Of a stretch of 64,000 nucleotides of DNA, positions 40,079 to 48,467 are shown in pieces; position 1 is the first letter of the stretch; each line of letters opens with the position of its first letter. Source of the DNA: Psychromicrobium lacuslunae (GTDB taxonomy: Bacteria > Actinomycetota > Actinomycetes > Actinomycetales > Micrococcaceae); contig NZ_CP011005.1 in assembly GCF_000950575.1 (NCBI RefSeq), positions 2,728,001-2,792,000 of the forward strand. Reading direction: 5' to 3'. The notes under the pieces are model-generated. The model ran no database searches and was not told the DNA's origin. It was given only the letters and a program-made list of their open reading frames with translations. The translations under genes were made by a program, and so were the position numbers.

Positions 40079-41260
40079 ATGCAGACGGCAGCCAGACTAG
40101 ATAACACGCCGCTAGAGGTTCCTCGCGGTCTAAGTAATGTAGTGGTCACAGAAACGATGCTGAGTGATGTCAATGGTCAGCAGGGTTTCTACCATTACCG
40201 GCAATACTCGGCGATTGAGCTAGCCAAATATAAGTCGGTGGAGGAGGTCTGGCATTTATTGCTCTTTGGAGAATTGCCTGGCGCCGAGCAGCTCACCGAA
40301 TTTCGGCGGCGGATCGCCCGGCAGGCAACTCTCTCACCCGAACTCATTGATTTGCTGGCCTTGCTAGCTAAGCCTCGCAGCGCCGCTTCGCCTGCCGAGG
40401 CTGAATTCGATGTGCTCGCCGGGTTGCGAACCGCACTGGCCTTCGAGGGTAGTCGAGCCGGGCTCGCCCCGCTCTATGATCTCTCCCGCGAGGAACGGAT
40501 CGAATCACTGATCTCACTGGCTGCAAAAGTCACCGGCATCGTCGCGGCCTTGCATAGACTGCATCGAGGCCAGCAACCTCTCAGCGCTCAGCCGGCCCTG
40601 AGCTATGTGGAGAACTATCTTTATCTGCTCAGTGGCGAACGCCCCGAGCCCGCACACACCGCCGCACTCAGCAACTATCTAGTGGCAGCTATCGATCATG
40701 GTTTCAATGCCTCCACTTTTACCGCTCGGGTGATCGCTTCCACCGGAGCCGACGCCGCTTCCTGTCTGGTCGGCGCACTGGGCTCGCTCTCCGGGCCGCT
40801 GCACGGCGGCGCGCCGAGTCGCGCCCTAGACACCTTGGACGCCATCGGCTCGATAGAAAATATCGATCCCTGGATCACCGAGCAGGTGTTAGCTGGCAAG
40901 CGGATTATGGGTTTCGGTCACCCCGTCTACCGCACCGAGGATCCGCGTTCGGCCTTACTGAAGCAGGTAGCCCGCAGCTTTGGCGGACCAAGAGTGGATT
41001 TCGCCGTCGCTGTCGAGGAACGCATTCCGGTCTTGCTGGAGCAACTCAAACCCGGGCGCGAATTACACACCAATCTGGAATGGTATGCGGCCATTGTGAT
41101 GGAAATCTGCGGCTTGGAAAGGTCGCTGTTCTCCCCCACCTTCGCGGCAGCTCGGGTACTCGGCTGGTGCGCCAACGTGCTCGAACAGTCAGATGATTCG
41201 AAGATCTTCAGACCATCCGCTCGTTATATCGGTCCGTCGGCGCCCCAGCCGCTACCCTGA
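40079..41260 (+). CDS. citrate synthase / 2-methylcitrate synthase-like enzyme
   Basis: 393 residues. The N-terminus PRGLSNVVVTETMLSDVNGQQGF matches actinobacterial citrate synthase 2 (CitA/PrpC type). The fold carries LSGPLHGGAP (first catalytic His), MGFGHPVYRTEDPR (second His), and NLEWYAAIV where the usual Asp is Glu. Condenses oxaloacetate with an acyl-CoA, acetyl or propionyl. The start is the ATG at 40079, which leaves little room for a leader. The expression is probably linked to the divergent HTH fusion. Glu at the third catalytic position may be normal for this subgroup; I could not check an alignment. Confidence 0.88.
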   Translation: MQTAARLDNTPLEVPRGLSNVVVTETMLSDVNGQQGFYHYRQYSAIELAKYKSVEEVWHLLLFGELPGAEQLTEFRRRIARQATLSPELIDLLALLAKPRSAASPAEAEFDVLAGLRTALAFEGSRAGLAPLYDLSREERIESLISLAAKVTGIVAALHRLHRGQQPLSAQPALSYVENYLYLLSGERPEPAHTAALSNYLVAAIDHGFNASTFTARVIASTGADAASCLVGALGSLSGPLHGGAPSRALDTLDAIGSIENIDPWITEQVLAGKRIMGFGHPVYRTEDPRSALLKQVARSFGGPRVDFAVAVEERIPVLLEQLKPGRELHTNLEWYAAIVMEICGLERSLFSPTFAAARVLGWCANVLEQSDDSKIFRPSARYIGPSAPQPLP

Positions 41261-41284
41261 GCTGCGCATAGAAGCCGCGCAGCT
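41260..41284. terminator. bidirectional hairpin between citrate synthase and phospholipase genes
   Basis: AGCTGCGC - 9 nt - GCGCAGCT, starting at the last base of the citrate synthase stop and ending 12 bp before the convergent gene's stop. Compact, no strong U-tract. Confidence 0.5.
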
Positions 41285-41295
41285 ACCGTCGCGGA

Positions 41296-43437
41296 CTAAC
41301 CGGCATGACCGGCATGACCGGCATGACCGGCAAAACGATAGCGGAAGCCGCTGCCGTCATCGGCACTGACCACCACATCGTAGTAACCGCCCAGCAGCGG
41401 CCAACTCAGCGATTCACTGTCTTGGGCAGCGAGTTCAACACTTTTGTGCTGCATCGCGAAATCGTTTGACTGCAGGGTGAAGGTGAGCTTGCTGGCACCC
41501 TGATTCGTCAGCACAAGCTCAAGGGCACCGTTGCTGACATTCGCCGTCACCGCAGGAATTGCGGCTTGCCCGGTGGCATTGACGTTCCCGGCGAAACGAC
41601 GCAGGAAACGATCAGGCCCGTAGACACTGACATCGTAGCTACCCGCGACGGTGCTGACTTTCCAATGATAGTCGCGCGGTGAGCTAGCCGAGACATCGAA
41701 GGGGCGTGCCGCAAAGGGTTGCTGGTCATTGAGGTAAAGCGCCATCGAGACCGCCTGTTGACCGGCATTCCGTAGTGCCAAGTTGAGCGTGTCCTGCTGT
41801 TGGTCGACGGTGAGATTTGCGTTTTGCAGATAAGGAATCGCACGTCGCTGCCGGCTGCCGCTCTCCTGCTGAGGTGCTTTCTGCTGGCCAGTCGCCGGGA
41901 TCTTAATCGCTGGTTTCAACATATCCGCATTAGCGGCAGCCACCAGGGGCGCAGTGTCAGGCAGCTTCGGAATTGAATAGTCCGGATGCGCGAAGTCGAA
42001 GCAGCTGGTCAGATCGCCACAGATCTCACGTCGCCAGGCGGAGATATTGTGGTCCTTCACGCCGCTCCAGGCTTCCAGGAAGCGAATCACCGAAGTATGG
42101 TCAAAGACCTGCGAGTTCACCCAGCCGCCACGGCTCCAGGGTGAGACAACCGTCAGCGGCACCCGAACCCCCAGCCCGATCGGTAGTCCCTCAACGAATT
42201 CATCAGCGGTACCCGGCTCGGGCGTCGGCGGAACCACATGGTCAAAATAGCCATCGTTCTCGTCATAGTTGATCAGCAAGACGGTGTTCTGCCAGGTCTC
42301 CGGATTGCTGAAGATCGCCTGCACCACCGCATTGGTGAAGTGCGCACCGTAGTCCGGGCTAGCAGCCGGGTGTTCAGACCAGCCGTAGGGCGCGACCACA
42401 TAGCTCACCTCGGGCAGCGTGCCAGCAGCACAGTCTGCACCGAAGTCAGCGAGCAGGTGATTGACATCGAGGCCCTTGCCCGAATCGGGCTTCCAACCAT
42501 CGTGCAAGCCACCGTGGCTAGCCAGGGCCCTTAGCTTCGGATCCTTCGATTGCAATGAGTCGTGATATGCCTGGAACAGCCAGAGCGGGTTATCACCGTA
42601 ATCTCCGACATAGGGGTGCGAGCCGGAATCGCCAACTTCGTCATTGGCATAGGTTTTCCAGCTCTTGCCAGCCTTCTCAAGTTCCTCACCGTAGGTGCCC
42701 CAGGAATACACCGGCTTGTAGTCGGCGGGATTGCTGGTGGCCGGGCCTCCCTTGCCGCCGGCGGCATTGATACTTCCGGTCCACTGGTAGAGCCGATTCG
42801 GCGTAGTCGGGCCGGTGACCGAGCAGAAATAGTGGTCACAAATGGTGAAGGCATCGGCCAGTGCGTAGTGATAGGGCAGATCGTCCCGAGTGAAATAGCC
42901 CATCGTCTGCGGTGTCTTGGCGTTCACCCAGGCGTTCCAGGCTCCGTTGTTCCAGGCTTTGTGCCCGCCCGACCAGGAATGATCTAGACCACCGGCGTTC
43001 TGTGAGTTGTACTTCGCTGAATCCAAGTGGAAGGGCAGCAGCACCCCGCCGTCTTTGCGGCTCGGGGCCGGCTGTGCCAGCACCGAACCGTTATTGGGTA
43101 GCTCAAGAGCTTGCTTGTCACTGAGCCCACGAACCCCGGATAAATTGCCGTAGTAGTGATCGAATGACCGATTTTCCTGCATCAGGATCACCACATGCTT
43201 AACGTCGGCGATGGTGCCGGTCAACGCGGCAGCGGTTCGAGCCTGCTGTGCGGCGGCGGGCGCCGCAGCATTAATACTGGCCACCCCGGCGGCTATCGAG
43301 GCGACACCCAAGGCGAGCGCGGCCCGTCTACTCAAACCCGGTGGTAGCTGGCTGGCACTCATTTGCTCCGGCTGCAGCGGCGGCGCTGCGGGCCAGCTAA
43401 TTGCTGGATTGCTGGTCTCTGGTTTCTTCTTGCTCAT
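41296..43437 (-). CDS. secreted phosphoesterase / phospholipase C-like protein
   Basis: 713 residues. A long N-region carries SRRAALALGVASIAAG, a twin-arginine-type export signal. The catalytic domain shows KHVVILMQENRSFDHYYGNLSGVRG, then SVTGPTTPNRLYQWTGS, LINYDENDGYFDHVVPPTPEPGT and WSRGGWVNSQVFDHTSVIRFLE, all hallmarks of phosphocholine-specific phospholipase C / acid phosphatase AcpA relatives. Two C-terminal beta domains (about 520-705) match the DUF756 pair of that family. It probably releases phosphate from phospholipids outside the cell. The extreme C-terminus is a GHA tandem repeat. Confidence 0.9.
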   Translation of the reverse strand: MSKKKPETSNPAISWPAAPPLQPEQMSASQLPPGLSRRAALALGVASIAAGVASINAAAPAAAQQARTAAALTGTIADVKHVVILMQENRSFDHYYGNLSGVRGLSDKQALELPNNGSVLAQPAPSRKDGGVLLPFHLDSAKYNSQNAGGLDHSWSGGHKAWNNGAWNAWVNAKTPQTMGYFTRDDLPYHYALADAFTICDHYFCSVTGPTTPNRLYQWTGSINAAGGKGGPATSNPADYKPVYSWGTYGEELEKAGKSWKTYANDEVGDSGSHPYVGDYGDNPLWLFQAYHDSLQSKDPKLRALASHGGLHDGWKPDSGKGLDVNHLLADFGADCAAGTLPEVSYVVAPYGWSEHPAASPDYGAHFTNAVVQAIFSNPETWQNTVLLINYDENDGYFDHVVPPTPEPGTADEFVEGLPIGLGVRVPLTVVSPWSRGGWVNSQVFDHTSVIRFLEAWSGVKDHNISAWRREICGDLTSCFDFAHPDYSIPKLPDTAPLVAAANADMLKPAIKIPATGQQKAPQQESGSRQRRAIPYLQNANLTVDQQQDTLNLALRNAGQQAVSMALYLNDQQPFAARPFDVSASSPRDYHWKVSTVAGSYDVSVYGPDRFLRRFAGNVNATGQAAIPAVTANVSNGALELVLTNQGASKLTFTLQSNDFAMQHKSVELAAQDSESLSWPLLGGYYDVVVSADDGSGFRYRFAGHAGHAGHAG
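41300..41331. repeat. 9-bp tandem repeat at the phospholipase C-terminus
   Basis: Three and a half copies of CCGGCATGA encode the terminal AGHAGHAGHAG of the phospholipase. In-frame length change would add or remove histidines at the exposed tail. Confidence 0.85.
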
Positions 43438-43745
43438 GATTCACCTTCGATTGTCTGTCCTGAGGGTTGGAATGCCCACCGGATCGCCCCCACGCGACGG
43501 ATAGCCGCAAGCAACCTAACCGAGAAATCTGAATACTTTCTGGGAGCCTGCCGAGCCTGCCTTTGAAATAGCTGCCCGTTACTGGGAAGCGTCGAGAATG
43601 GTTCATCATGAGTTCACGCACTCTTCGCTTGATGGCCAGCCTGGCAAACCATTTCCCGCGTGGACGGTCGGGCCCTCTGCTTCAGTGAAACTCCTCGCAA
43701 CCGAAATCTGGCCGCTGGTCTTGGTTTGAATGAGAAGATCGAGGT
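43438..43745. other. intergenic stretch without a recognisable gene
   Basis: 308 bp between the divergent phospholipase and arsenate-reductase genes. It presumably holds both promoters. I found no convincing small gene or repeat in it. Confidence 0.6.
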
Positions 43746-44174
43746 ATGACTGACCAGCAAAGCCCGGGAGTGCTCTTTGTCTGCGTTAAAAACAGTGGTA
43801 AATCTCAAATGGCTGCAGCACTAATGCGGCAACTGGCCGGGGATTCGGTGGCCGTCTTCAGCGCCGGAACGCACCCTGGCACCGGGCTCAACGCCCAGTC
43901 GGCCGAGTCGCTGACTGAGGTCGGCGCTTCGGTCGCCGGCGAGCAACCGAAACCAGTGACCGCGGAGTTGTTGGCGCAGGTGCGGCTGGTGGTGCTGGTC
44001 GGCTCCGAGGTAACCCTGGAGACGCCCGGCGTCGAACAAGAACGCTGGCTGACCGACGAGCCCTCGGCCAGAGGTATCGAAGGGATGGCGCGGATGCGCT
44101 TGATCCGCGAGGATATTGCCTCCCGAGTCATCAAGCTTTACCACTCCCGGTTTAGCAACCGGCAAGAGCGCTGA
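43746..44174 (+). CDS. arsenate reductase / low-molecular-weight phosphatase, mycothiol-type
   Basis: 142 residues. The phosphate-loop VLFVCVKNSGKSQMAAALM lies at residues 9-27; its C-V-K-N-S-G-K-S is a variant of the usual C-x5-R loop, with Lys for Arg. That variant is common in actinobacterial arsenate-mycothiol transferases and phosphatase homologues. FSAGTHPGTGLN and a shortened general-acid region (TDEPSARGIEGM, with D-E-P) follow. Arsenic detoxification is likely but not certain, since no arsR, arsB or acr3 is nearby. It lies 14 bp before a membrane-protein gene. Confidence 0.8.
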   Translation: MTDQQSPGVLFVCVKNSGKSQMAAALMRQLAGDSVAVFSAGTHPGTGLNAQSAESLTEVGASVAGEQPKPVTAELLAQVRLVVLVGSEVTLETPGVEQERWLTDEPSARGIEGMARMRLIREDIASRVIKLYHSRFSNRQER

Positions 44175-44187
44175 AGGGTGGTGAAGA

Positions 44188-45237
44188 ATGGCCGCATTGC
44201 GCTTTGACATCACTGCACTACTGGCCCCTATCGACCCGCAGCTCGCATCGGTCGAAGCGGAACAGTTGATCCTAAAGTACGCCGGTAGGCACGGCCGGGC
44301 GTGGAACCGAGGCACCTTCATCTTCCGTTTGCTGGTTCTCATCGTGGGCGTTGGTTTGCTTGCCGCTATCGGCGTGATGTGCGTACAGCTTTTCTTCGGC
44401 GGCGCTGGTGCGAACATTTTTACCTGGCTAATCGCGGCAGCGATGATGGTTCCACTAGCGGTCTCGCAGCTACGCCGCGCGAAGGCTGACTATCACGACG
44501 ACGAGGCACGCTGGTACCGTCTCTCCCGCTTCGCCACGGCCAATGGCCTGAGTTATCTGCCAAGCGAGCAGTCTCCTAAACTTCCCGTCTCGGTATTCCG
44601 CCACGGCGGCTCGATGGTGGACATCCTCAGTTCGGCTTCACCGCTCACCTTCCAGGTCTCGAACTACAGCTACGAGACGACTACGGCGCGCACCAGGATG
44701 CCGCACACCGCTTGCCTCATTGCCTTCGAGTCGCCCGCGGGTGCGCCGCCAATGACGCTGGTGACTCGGGCTGGAGACGTCTGGGGGCAGCCCGCAGTGC
44801 CACCACGTGAGCAGCGTGAAATGAAGCTTGCAGACGACGCCATGGAACACTTCCGAGTGTATTGCGAGCCCCAGGACGAGGCGGCGGTGAGGCGGATAGT
44901 GACGTCAGAAGCCCGCGCGGTCGTAGGGGAACTGGCCGGGCGCTGCGATATCGAGATCACTGCCGGGCGGATCTTCATCATCGCGCGCCACCAGCTTTCC
45001 CTGACGGAACCAGCATTCTGGAACTGGCTGTCCGATCTCTCTCCGCTGATTGAAACAGTCTGGTCGCCATCGGCTAGGCAGCCGACGGCGGAGGAAGAAG
45101 ACCGATGGGAATCGCACCGAATTGAGCGGGCCAGCCTCTTCGCACCCGCCCGCTCGGGAAAATCTTTCGCCATCGGCTGCCTAATCCCCGCCGCGATCGG
45201 CTTCGTGGCCGCGGCTGCCACCGCGCGTTTTGGATAA
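44188..45237 (+). CDS. unrecognised membrane protein
   Basis: 349 residues with a good AAGGGTGG ribosome site. Two transmembrane helices near residues 45-95 (LLVLIVGVGLLAAIGVMCVQLFF and IFTWLIAAAMMVPLAV) enclose a short outer loop. A large cytoplasmic domain of mixed alpha/beta character (about 105-315) and a last C-terminal helix (IGCLIPAAIGFVAAAA) follow. I recognise no family. It is probably co-transcribed with the arsenate-reductase-like gene. Confidence 0.75.
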   Translation: MAALRFDITALLAPIDPQLASVEAEQLILKYAGRHGRAWNRGTFIFRLLVLIVGVGLLAAIGVMCVQLFFGGAGANIFTWLIAAAMMVPLAVSQLRRAKADYHDDEARWYRLSRFATANGLSYLPSEQSPKLPVSVFRHGGSMVDILSSASPLTFQVSNYSYETTTARTRMPHTACLIAFESPAGAPPMTLVTRAGDVWGQPAVPPREQREMKLADDAMEHFRVYCEPQDEAAVRRIVTSEARAVVGELAGRCDIEITAGRIFIIARHQLSLTEPAFWNWLSDLSPLIETVWSPSARQPTAEEEDRWESHRIERASLFAPARSGKSFAIGCLIPAAIGFVAAAATARFG

Positions 45238-45336
45238 TCAAACAGCCCGACGGGCTCTAGCTCTGGGCCACTTGAAAGCCATGTCATGACCCATGGGCGA
45301 GTGCCTGCCTCACGGTTACTTTCTCGGTACACACCC

Positions 45337-45475
45337 TGTGCGGAAAGTTATCCACAGTGTGAATAACTCTGTGGGGAAAATCTCAGACTTCCGCACTTTG
45401 CCCGCCCGGGGTTATCCACAGGTGTGGAATTACATGTGTGTAACTTATTCACCTTGTGGAGAAAGTTGTGGGGAA
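45337..45475. promoter_or_regulatory. cluster of DnaA-box-like 9-mers (origin-like region)
   Basis: Within the 363-bp gene-free stretch 45238-45600 are two perfect TTATCCACA boxes (45348-45356, 45412-45420), TGTGAATAA (45358-45366, reverse TTATTCACA) and TTATTCACC (45445-45453). TGTGGAGAA (45455-45463) has one mismatch. TGTGGGGAA occurs twice (45370-45378, 45467-45475), and TGTGCGGAA (45337-45345) and TGTGGAATT (45423-45431) are weaker. That is nine sites in 139 bp on both strands. It looks like an oriC or a DnaA-titrating cluster. No dnaA or dnaN lies in the window. The flanks of the stretch hold nothing else I recognise. Confidence 0.75.
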
Positions 45476-45600
45476 CTCTTGAAACCTCTCTACTCCCATT
45501 CATGTCTCGAGATGGGTGCCGGAGCCAGCACATCCAGCGGTTTGCGCCTTCTCCCCGGCACGGCTTGTGATCATCCCCCAAGGGCCTTAACTCAGTTTGT

Positions 45601-46431
45601 TCAGTAGGTCGGTTGTGGCGGTGCTGGGGGTAGCAGCAGGACATTCCGCTGATTCTTCCGCATTGCCAGCAGAACCGAACTGAGGATGAGAAAGAGGACG
45701 CCTCCGGCTAGCAAGGAAATGCCTAAGACTGTCGACAACCCACGAGGCTCTGCGCTTGAACCGAGACTGAGAAATACGAGGCCGAGGATTGCTGAGATGA
45801 GAGCGATTGCTCCGATCACGGCGATGACTACTAGGTAGCGTCGATAAGCTTGCCTGCCATGGAAACTCGGCCGGATCCCGAATCTGTTGCTGGTGTACTG
45901 CGCCCAGCGCTGCCCAGTCCACCAGCGGTGTGTGTCGTTTCTAGCGACCGGGTACCAGCCACTACCCGGGGCTTCCTGCTCCCCCGGTAATGGTCGAACC
46001 AAGTCAGCAACTAACGGCTCCCCAGTAGGACTCGGCGTCCGGCGCACTGCTGTTGTTTGCGCCGCCATTGCTAGCCATAAGACGGCCAGCAAGAAGGTGG
46101 TAAGTCCGTTGATCGAGAAGCTGCGAGTCAAAGCACCCAAGCCAAACTGGGCAGCGGCAAGGAAAAGGAAGAACACCCCTAAACCCCAGGCCAAACTCGG
46201 CTGCTCAATCGCAGCCCAGTCAGTGCCAGGCACCCCTTTCCTGAACCGCATTCCCGTCCAGAAGTGACCGTCCCACCACCGCACGCTGCCATTCCTGGTC
46301 TGGTACCAGCCGGGCACCGGAGTAGCTGGCCCGGACTGCGCCACGCTCTCGTGCTCAGTCCACTGGGTGCCATCCCACCAGCGAAGCCGTCCCGGCGTTC
46401 CCGCGTCGTACCAACCAGGTGCAGCACTCAC
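45601..46431 (-). CDS. DUF2510-type multi-motif membrane protein
   Basis: 276 residues. Three short Trp-rich DUF2510 motifs are seen: PGWYDAGTPGRLRWWDGTQWTEH at the N-terminus, PGWYQTRNGSVRWWDGHFWT next and SGWYPVARNDTHRWWTGQRW near residue 155. They are separated by two pairs of transmembrane helices (about 80-125 and 195-260). A Pro-rich C-terminal tail follows. DUF2510 proteins are common actinobacterial membrane proteins of unknown function. Its 3' end faces the DnaA-box cluster. It starts with a GTG. Confidence 0.85.
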   Translation of the reverse strand: MSAAPGWYDAGTPGRLRWWDGTQWTEHESVAQSGPATPVPGWYQTRNGSVRWWDGHFWTGMRFRKGVPGTDWAAIEQPSLAWGLGVFFLFLAAAQFGLGALTRSFSINGLTTFLLAVLWLAMAAQTTAVRRTPSPTGEPLVADLVRPLPGEQEAPGSGWYPVARNDTHRWWTGQRWAQYTSNRFGIRPSFHGRQAYRRYLVVIAVIGAIALISAILGLVFLSLGSSAEPRGLSTVLGISLLAGGVLFLILSSVLLAMRKNQRNVLLLPPAPPQPTY

Positions 46432-46648
46432 TGTGACCTTCTCCCCTTATTTGACCAGATGCGACTCTTCTAAATCTATGCCAGGTCGGCGACTTTGCTA
46501 GCTCTTGGGTCTCGAATTAAGTACCATTTTCATGACGATCAGCTCCTGACCGAATGGCCATGACCAAACAGTCGACCAAACAGTCGAGGCGCTTTCCACA
46601 TTTGATAGCCTAAGAGGACGCCGCCCAGCACCGTCTTGAGGGAAAATC

Positions 46649-46915
46649 ATGAACTGGAAAAGAATCACCGCAGCAACAGCCATCGGAGCGGCCCTGGTGG
46701 CCGGTACAGCGCTACCGGCATCGGCAGCAACCACCACCGTGCGAGCGGTACAGAACGTCACCACCTACAGTCACTGCATGGAATTACTCAATAATGTGGT
46801 CCGCACCTACAACAATGGCGGCTACTATACGGTAACCGCGGCTTGGTGCTTTGGTGAGCGTCAGCTCAACGGCAGCCTGCTTTACGCCGGCAAGGTCACC
46901 CTCCAGAAGAAGTAG
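46649..46915 (+). CDS. small secreted protein, unrecognised
   Basis: 88 residues with GAGGG 7 bp upstream. A clear signal peptide (AATAIGAALVAGTALPASA, cleavage after ASA) leaves a ~58-residue mature protein with two cysteines (YSHCMELL and AAWCFGE) that could form one disulfide. It is rich in Asn, Tyr and Thr and ends in VTLQKK. Short secreted Cys-pair proteins like this are frequent in actinobacteria. No function is assigned. Confidence 0.75.
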   Translation: MNWKRITAATAIGAALVAGTALPASAATTTVRAVQNVTTYSHCMELLNNVVRTYNNGGYYTVTAAWCFGERQLNGSLLYAGKVTLQKK

Positions 46916-46951
46916 TCAGCACCGCATAACACCAACCATCACCGGGAAACA

Positions 46952-47635
46952 TCACTCAGCTTTCTCGTTCCCCGGTCTTGCTTGGGCGGTCTTTGACCTC
47001 AACGCGGCGAGCTCGGATCGCTCCGGCGCGTAGCCAGCCAGGAAGAGGTCAACGGCGGGTGCGGCGGGTCGATCAGTTGGCTGGCCGTCGAGCATGCTCG
47101 CGTTCAACGGTGCGCCTATTACCAGCCACGTGAATTGGTCCGCTGCTGCGGCGGCGTCATCGAGGGTCAGCCTCCCCTCCGTCGAGATGAATTGAAGCGT
47201 CGCTGCGAGGTCGCCAATATTGGTGTTCCAGCTTTCCTGGAGATAATCCGCAGCGACCTCCGGATGCGCAGGGGCTTCGGCGGTAACCAGGCGGCGCATT
47301 GCCAACACCGGCGGGCTCAGGATGCCACGCTGCATAGTTTCAGCCAGCTCAATCAGTCCCGCGCGGATTTCCGGGTTCATTCGAAGCCGCTCCAGCGCTG
47401 GTCTCATGGCATTCCTCCCGGCAACAGACCAGTGCCTGACCACAGCCGCGTAGAGCGCAGTCTTGGCCGGATGCTCCCGGTATAGCGAGGCTTTGGAGAT
47501 GCTGGCGCGCTTGGCGATCTCATCCATGGAGGCTCGCTCATAGCCATATTCCAGAAACACCTCGCGAGCAACAGAGATTAACTCCTCCCCGGTCTTCCCC
47601 GCGGGTCTGCCCTGAGCGCGCAACTTCGACGTCAT
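46952..47635 (-). CDS. TetR/AcrR-family regulator
   Basis: 227 residues. The HTH reads ASMDEIAKRASISKASLYREHPAKTALY. The C-terminal domain is the TetR_C_7/AefR-like helical type (AMRRLVTAEAPAHPEVAADYLQ). The start ATG at 47635 lacks a good ribosome site and is only 8 bp from the operator, so the mRNA may be leaderless. It is divergent from a DUF1761-like membrane protein with two operators between them. Confidence 0.88.
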   Translation of the reverse strand: MTSKLRAQGRPAGKTGEELISVAREVFLEYGYERASMDEIAKRASISKASLYREHPAKTALYAAVVRHWSVAGRNAMRPALERLRMNPEIRAGLIELAETMQRGILSPPVLAMRRLVTAEAPAHPEVAADYLQESWNTNIGDLAATLQFISTEGRLTLDDAAAAADQFTWLVIGAPLNASMLDGQPTDRPAAPAVDLFLAGYAPERSELAALRSKTAQARPGNEKAE

Positions 47636-47643
47636 GAAATCAA

Positions 47644-47700
47644 GTTTAGTACTTGACAGTTCTAAACAGAGAAACTCCTTTAGTACTAATCGGTACTAAA
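47644..47700. promoter_or_regulatory. paired TetR-type operators
   Basis: Site 1 (47644-47667): GTTTAGTACT - TGAC - AGTTCTAAAC, one mismatch. Site 2 (47679-47700): TTTAGTAC - 6 nt - GTACTAAA, perfect. Both use the half-site TTTAGTACT, so the same dimeric regulator, presumably the adjacent TetR, probably binds both and controls the divergent genes. Confidence 0.75.
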
Positions 47701-47711
47701 TGGAGGTCAGG

Positions 47712-48092
47712 ATGATCATCGTCGGAATCGCTATCGCTACCATCGCATCATTCATCGCATCCGCGGCACTGTACGCCATCCCGCCGGTATCGGCGTTAGT
47801 GTCCGGCGCCAGCACCCCCCGAGCTGGGCTCTCTCGCGCCATCCAGATGATCTCTGTGCTGCTACGCAGCCTGATTGCATCATGTCTAGTAGCTGGCTTA
47901 ATGACGGCTGCACATTGGCAAGGAGTTGGCGCCGGGGCCTTATTAGGGCTCTCGCTGACCGCACTACCGCTGATTCTGCTGATGGGGGGCGTGGTGCACG
48001 AGAACACAGCAGTTCCGGTCGCCGGCGTTCACCTGCTGGATTGGGCGATTAAGCTCACCCTAATCGGCATCATTATTGGAATTTTCCGCTAA
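47712..48092 (+). CDS. DUF1761-like small membrane protein
   Basis: 126 residues from the ATG at 47712, with TGGAGG 6 bp upstream; an in-frame ATG at 47700 is itself inside that site. Four transmembrane helices are seen, with HLLDWAIKLTLIGIIIGIF at the C-terminus resembling the closing segment of DUF1761 proteins. Function unknown. It is under the paired operators of the divergent TetR gene. Confidence 0.75.
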   Translation: MIIVGIAIATIASFIASAALYAIPPVSALVSGASTPRAGLSRAIQMISVLLRSLIASCLVAGLMTAAHWQGVGAGALLGLSLTALPLILLMGGVVHENTAVPVAGVHLLDWAIKLTLIGIIIGIFR

Positions 48093-48116
48093 AAACCACG
48101 AACGGAGCATTCGACC

Positions 48117-48401
48117 ATGAAAGAGACAACACCCCTCGACCTGACCTTCACGGCGACGCTCGGAAAGGTGCGTGAAGGCGATACGTGGACCTGCGTGCAG
48201 CTTCCGGAATCGGCGGCAATCTTCGGCACCCGCGGCCTGGTAAAAGTGGCAGGCACCGTCGATGGCGTGCCCTTCCGTGGCGCGTTCATGGCCCTAGGAG
48301 ACGGCACTCACAAACTGCCGGTCGCCGCAGTGATCCGGCGGCAGATCAAAAAGACCGACGGCGACGATGTCACCATTCACCTCACCGAACGCTTGAATTG
48401 A
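48117..48401 (+). CDS. DUF1905 domain protein
   Basis: 94 residues. Starts FTATLGKVREGDTWTCVQLPESAAIFGTRGLVKVAGTVDGVPFRGAFMALGDGTHKLPV, the DUF1905 small beta-barrel, usually found alone or with YdeI-like (DUF1801/OmdA) domains. It lies 25 bp after the membrane protein with a CGGAG site, so it is probably in the same TetR-controlled unit. No biochemical role is known. Confidence 0.88.
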   Translation: MKETTPLDLTFTATLGKVREGDTWTCVQLPESAAIFGTRGLVKVAGTVDGVPFRGAFMALGDGTHKLPVAAVIRRQIKKTDGDDVTIHLTERLN

Positions 48402-48467
48402 TCTGCTGGATCGACCTAAAGTAGCCATCCGGCGAGCACACTGAATCGCTGACAGCTCGCCAACGAT

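Noticed and set aside
43746-44174. Classical low-molecular-weight tyrosine phosphatase
   Set aside because: The phosphate loop has Lys instead of the invariant Arg and the acid loop is short; arsenate-reductase-like is the closer fit.
45337-45475. Definite oriC call
   Set aside because: Box density supports DnaA binding, but without dnaA/dnaN or skew data it cannot be told from a titration cluster, so it is listed as origin-like only.
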